The notes below the pieces were generated by a model. It was not told the origin of the DNA, did not search any database, and was given only the letters and a program-made list of their open reading frames with translations. Source: Bacteroides sp. (GTDB lineage: Bacteria > Bacteroidota > Bacteroidia > Bacteroidales > Muribaculaceae). Taken from it: a stretch of 8,111 bases of DNA. Both the position numbers and the translations under genes were made by a program. Below are positions 6,877-8,111 of this stretch, piece by piece. The first letter of the stretch is position 1. Each line of letters starts with the position of its first letter. The DNA lies in NCBI GenBank assembly GCA_014801605.1, contig JAAVDU010000020.1:39947-48057 (forward strand), in the 5' to 3' direction.

Positions 6877-6884
6877 CAAATATA
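6877..6884 (-). promoter_or_regulatory. -7 element of the AraC-type regulator gene
   Basis: Minus-strand TATATTTG (6884 to 6877) matches TAnnTTTG. No TTTG stands at 19-21 bp, so a -33 element is not evident, as is common for activator-dependent promoters. The predicted start near 6870 supports translation from 6834. Confidence 0.45.
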
Positions 6885-7176
6885 GCGAAAATTTGATTAA
6901 TATATTGATAAAATTAGAACAAATCAACGAATATGGAATAAAAGGATCTGTGGGCGTATTGTTAAAATTATATAGGTATATTATATTATTTATATTATGG
7001 ATAAAAATGTATTCTCTAATTAAATAAAATTAAATCAATAGTATAAGCGTATAGTATTAATAATATGGCAAGAATAGACTATATGATTAATTTGCGTTAT
7101 ATAACATAAAGTTGTGTTTTCTTAAAGGAGTAAACGTATGGTTAAAATCAGAACAGACGAATATTTGTAAAGCTAG
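6885..7176. other. AT-rich divergent regulatory region between AraC gene and secreted-protein gene
   Basis: Between the two outward-facing -7 elements there is about 290 bp of strongly AT-rich DNA without a convincing gene. Items seen are a direct repeat ATAGTAT (7038-7044 and 7051-7057, 13 bp start to start), a 10-bp palindrome GTTATATAAC (7096-7105), and a tiny ORF with an ideal Shine-Dalgarno spacing (AAAGGAG 7124-7130, ATG 7138). These are plausible AraC operators or leader elements, but none matches a named consensus. Confidence 0.4.
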
Positions 7177-7184
7177 TAATTTTG
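7177..7184 (+). promoter_or_regulatory. -7 element of the secreted-protein gene
   Basis: TAATTTTG at 7177-7184 matches TAnnTTTG. No TTTG lies 19-21 bp upstream, which would suit activation by the divergent AraC protein. The predicted start is near 7188-7192, giving a leader of about 47-50 nt. Confidence 0.45.
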
Positions 7185-7186
7185 CA

Positions 7187-7232
7187 GTCGAGAAATTCAT
7201 CAAACTAATTTTATAAACCTTTATATCTCGAC
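7187..7232 (+). repeat. Inverted repeat spanning the leader of the secreted-protein gene
   Basis: GTCGAGA (7187-7193) and TCTCGAC (7226-7232) are perfect complements around a 32-nt AT-rich loop. The right arm ends five bases before the ATG at 7238. The left arm coincides with the predicted transcription start, so the hairpin forms only if transcription starts at or before 7187. Otherwise it may act as a DNA site. Confidence 0.35.
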
Positions 7233-7237
7233 CTATT

Positions 7238-8111
7238 ATGAGAAAGATATTGACTAACATCCTCGGTCTGGCTATGGCCTTCAGCGCATCGGCCGCCGAT
7301 CTTAATCTGATGCCATATTATTCGGCAGACTTGTGTTGGGCCGGAGCATCGCTTGAAGGCACCACTGCCAATTGGGAGAATGCATGGGGTGGTCTGGTAT
7401 TCAATATGAATAATCAGGACTATGATTCCTATGACTATGTTGTTATGGAGCTGGCTGAGCCATCTGCAACAAAGATGAAGATGGAGGTATATTATGCTGA
7501 TGAGACAAGCGCGAGCTCAACAGCAGAGTTCGAGGTAGGTTCAAAGCAACTAAAACTCGATCTTAGTGATCTTAAGACTAATATTCAGAAGATAGCTCTA
7601 ATGGCGGCAAAGCCAACTTCGGCAACTTTGTCAAAGGCAGTGCTCACAGATACATTTGTTACAGATCCTGTATTATGGGAGGGCAGCTTTGATATCCCCA
7701 ATATGAATGTAACCAATTTCACTATTAAGGGTGACAAATTCGCTACATTGAAGAGCGGTGACCGTATGACAGTATATTTTAATGTGGGAGAGGCTGAGAA
7801 TTATGGTACGATACAGCTTTGCTACGGTTGGACCAAACTGGCGTGCGACAGTGAGCGCACCAATACGAACAATTCAGGCAACTATTCTCCCACGACGACT
7901 GAGACAGCTGTAATTATTACGGACGACGCGGATATCGAGGGCTTGAAGAAATCGGGGCTTCGTATAAAAGGGAAGAATGTCATCATTAAAAAGGTTATGC
8001 TCACGCCGGAGGGTGTAGAGCCCACTCCTCCGGAGGATCTTGATCCGACTCCCGGCACAGGGGATGACAATAACTCCGGAAATACACCGGAGACAGGCAC
8101 AGTTACCAATA
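7238..8111 (+). CDS. Secreted protein with two beta-rich modules and a Pro/Thr/Asp/Gly linker, 3'-truncated; probable glycan-binding/-degrading protein
   Basis: The frame runs from ATG 7238 to the window edge without a stop (291 codons seen), so the C-terminal domain is missing. MRKILTNILGLAMAFSASAAD is a signal peptide with cleavage near SASAA-D (residue 20); there is no lipobox cysteine, so export to periplasm or surface rather than a lipoprotein is expected. Residues 21-139 and 140-257 look like two beta-sandwich modules. The second (LWEGSFDIPNMN...FATLKSGDRMTVYFNVGEAENYGTIQL...LKKSGLRIKGKNVIIKKVMLTP) resembles the carbohydrate-binding-type modules found at the N-terminus of Bacteroidetes glycoside hydrolases. 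Then comes a linker rich in P, T, D, G and N (258-291), which usually precedes a catalytic or anchoring domain. The divergent AraC regulator fits a sugar-responsive gene. The binding function is inferred from pattern, not from a named motif; no catalytic residues are visible. Confidence 0.75.
   Translation, partial: MRKILTNILGLAMAFSASAADLNLMPYYSADLCWAGASLEGTTANWENAWGGLVFNMNNQDYDSYDYVVMELAEPSATKMKMEVYYADETSASSTAEFEVGSKQLKLDLSDLKTNIQKIALMAAKPTSATLSKAVLTDTFVTDPVLWEGSFDIPNMNVTNFTIKGDKFATLKSGDRMTVYFNVGEAENYGTIQLCYGWTKLACDSERTNTNNSGNYSPTTTETAVIITDDADIEGLKKSGLRIKGKNVIIKKVMLTPEGVEPTPPEDLDPTPGTGDDNNSGNTPETGTVTN

Noticed and set aside
6835..6927. N-terminal extension of the AraC protein by 31 residues
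   Set aside because: The extension is a hydrophobic low-complexity run from AT-rich DNA and overlaps the -7 element at 6877-6884; the ATG at 6834 gives the usual AraC length.
1..8111. CRISPR arrays, tRNA or rRNA genes, insertion sequences
   Set aside because: No regularly spaced repeats, cloverleaf-like segments, transposase frames or terminal inverted repeats with target duplications were seen on either strand.

Overview
The window looks like chromosomal DNA from a member of the Bacteroidales, possibly Muribaculaceae-like. The evidence is the gene repertoire (a GH95 glycosidase, an AAA-ATPase/PD-(D/E)XK protein of the kind amplified in Bacteroidetes, an IGD-type AraC regulator, a secreted glycan-type protein) and several promoters matching the Bacteroidetes sigma pattern TTTG-N19-21-TAnnTTTG. 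Most genes lack an obvious Shine-Dalgarno site, as expected for the phylum. The exact genus cannot be fixed from the sequence alone.

Layout. Positions 3-1733 (+) hold the C-terminal part of a GH95-type alpha-L-fucosidase/galactosidase whose 5' end lies outside the window. A full promoter (1762-1792) follows, and its transcript should begin at a perfect 18-bp hairpin (1799-1853) ahead of a YaaA-family peroxide stress protein (1879-2652, +), which ends in a probable terminator. A second full promoter (2756-2787) drives two related three-helix membrane mini-proteins (2860-3156 and 3228-3518, +) that share an N-terminal LKDIDLPGK / MKDLDIPGK motif. Convergent to them is an AAA-ATPase-like protein with a C-terminal PD-(D/E)XK nuclease domain (3564-5132, -). 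After a 323-bp divergent spacer with a full promoter (5350-5380) comes an HI0074/HEPN-type 'nucleotidyltransferase substrate-binding' protein (5456-5932, +) with an intact RX4H motif but no nucleotidyltransferase partner. An AraC-family regulator (5953-6834, -) converges on it with only 20 bp between stop codons. A 403-bp AT-rich intergenic region then separates the regulator from a divergent gene, incomplete at the right edge (7238-8111, +), that encodes a secreted protein with two beta-rich modules and a Pro/Thr/Gly/Asp-rich linker.

How the genes may work together. The two ends suggest extracellular glycan degradation: the GH95 enzyme on the left, and the AraC regulator divergent from a secreted, probably carbohydrate-binding, protein on the right. 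The middle (about 2.8-5.9 kb) looks accessory: small membrane paralogs of unknown role, an AAA/nuclease protein and an orphan HEPN protein, all lower in G+C than the GH95 gene. The most notable observations are the promoter-abutting hairpin before yaaA, the HEPN protein without its MNT partner, and the tandem mini-membrane paralogs. No complete new system can be demonstrated from sequence alone.
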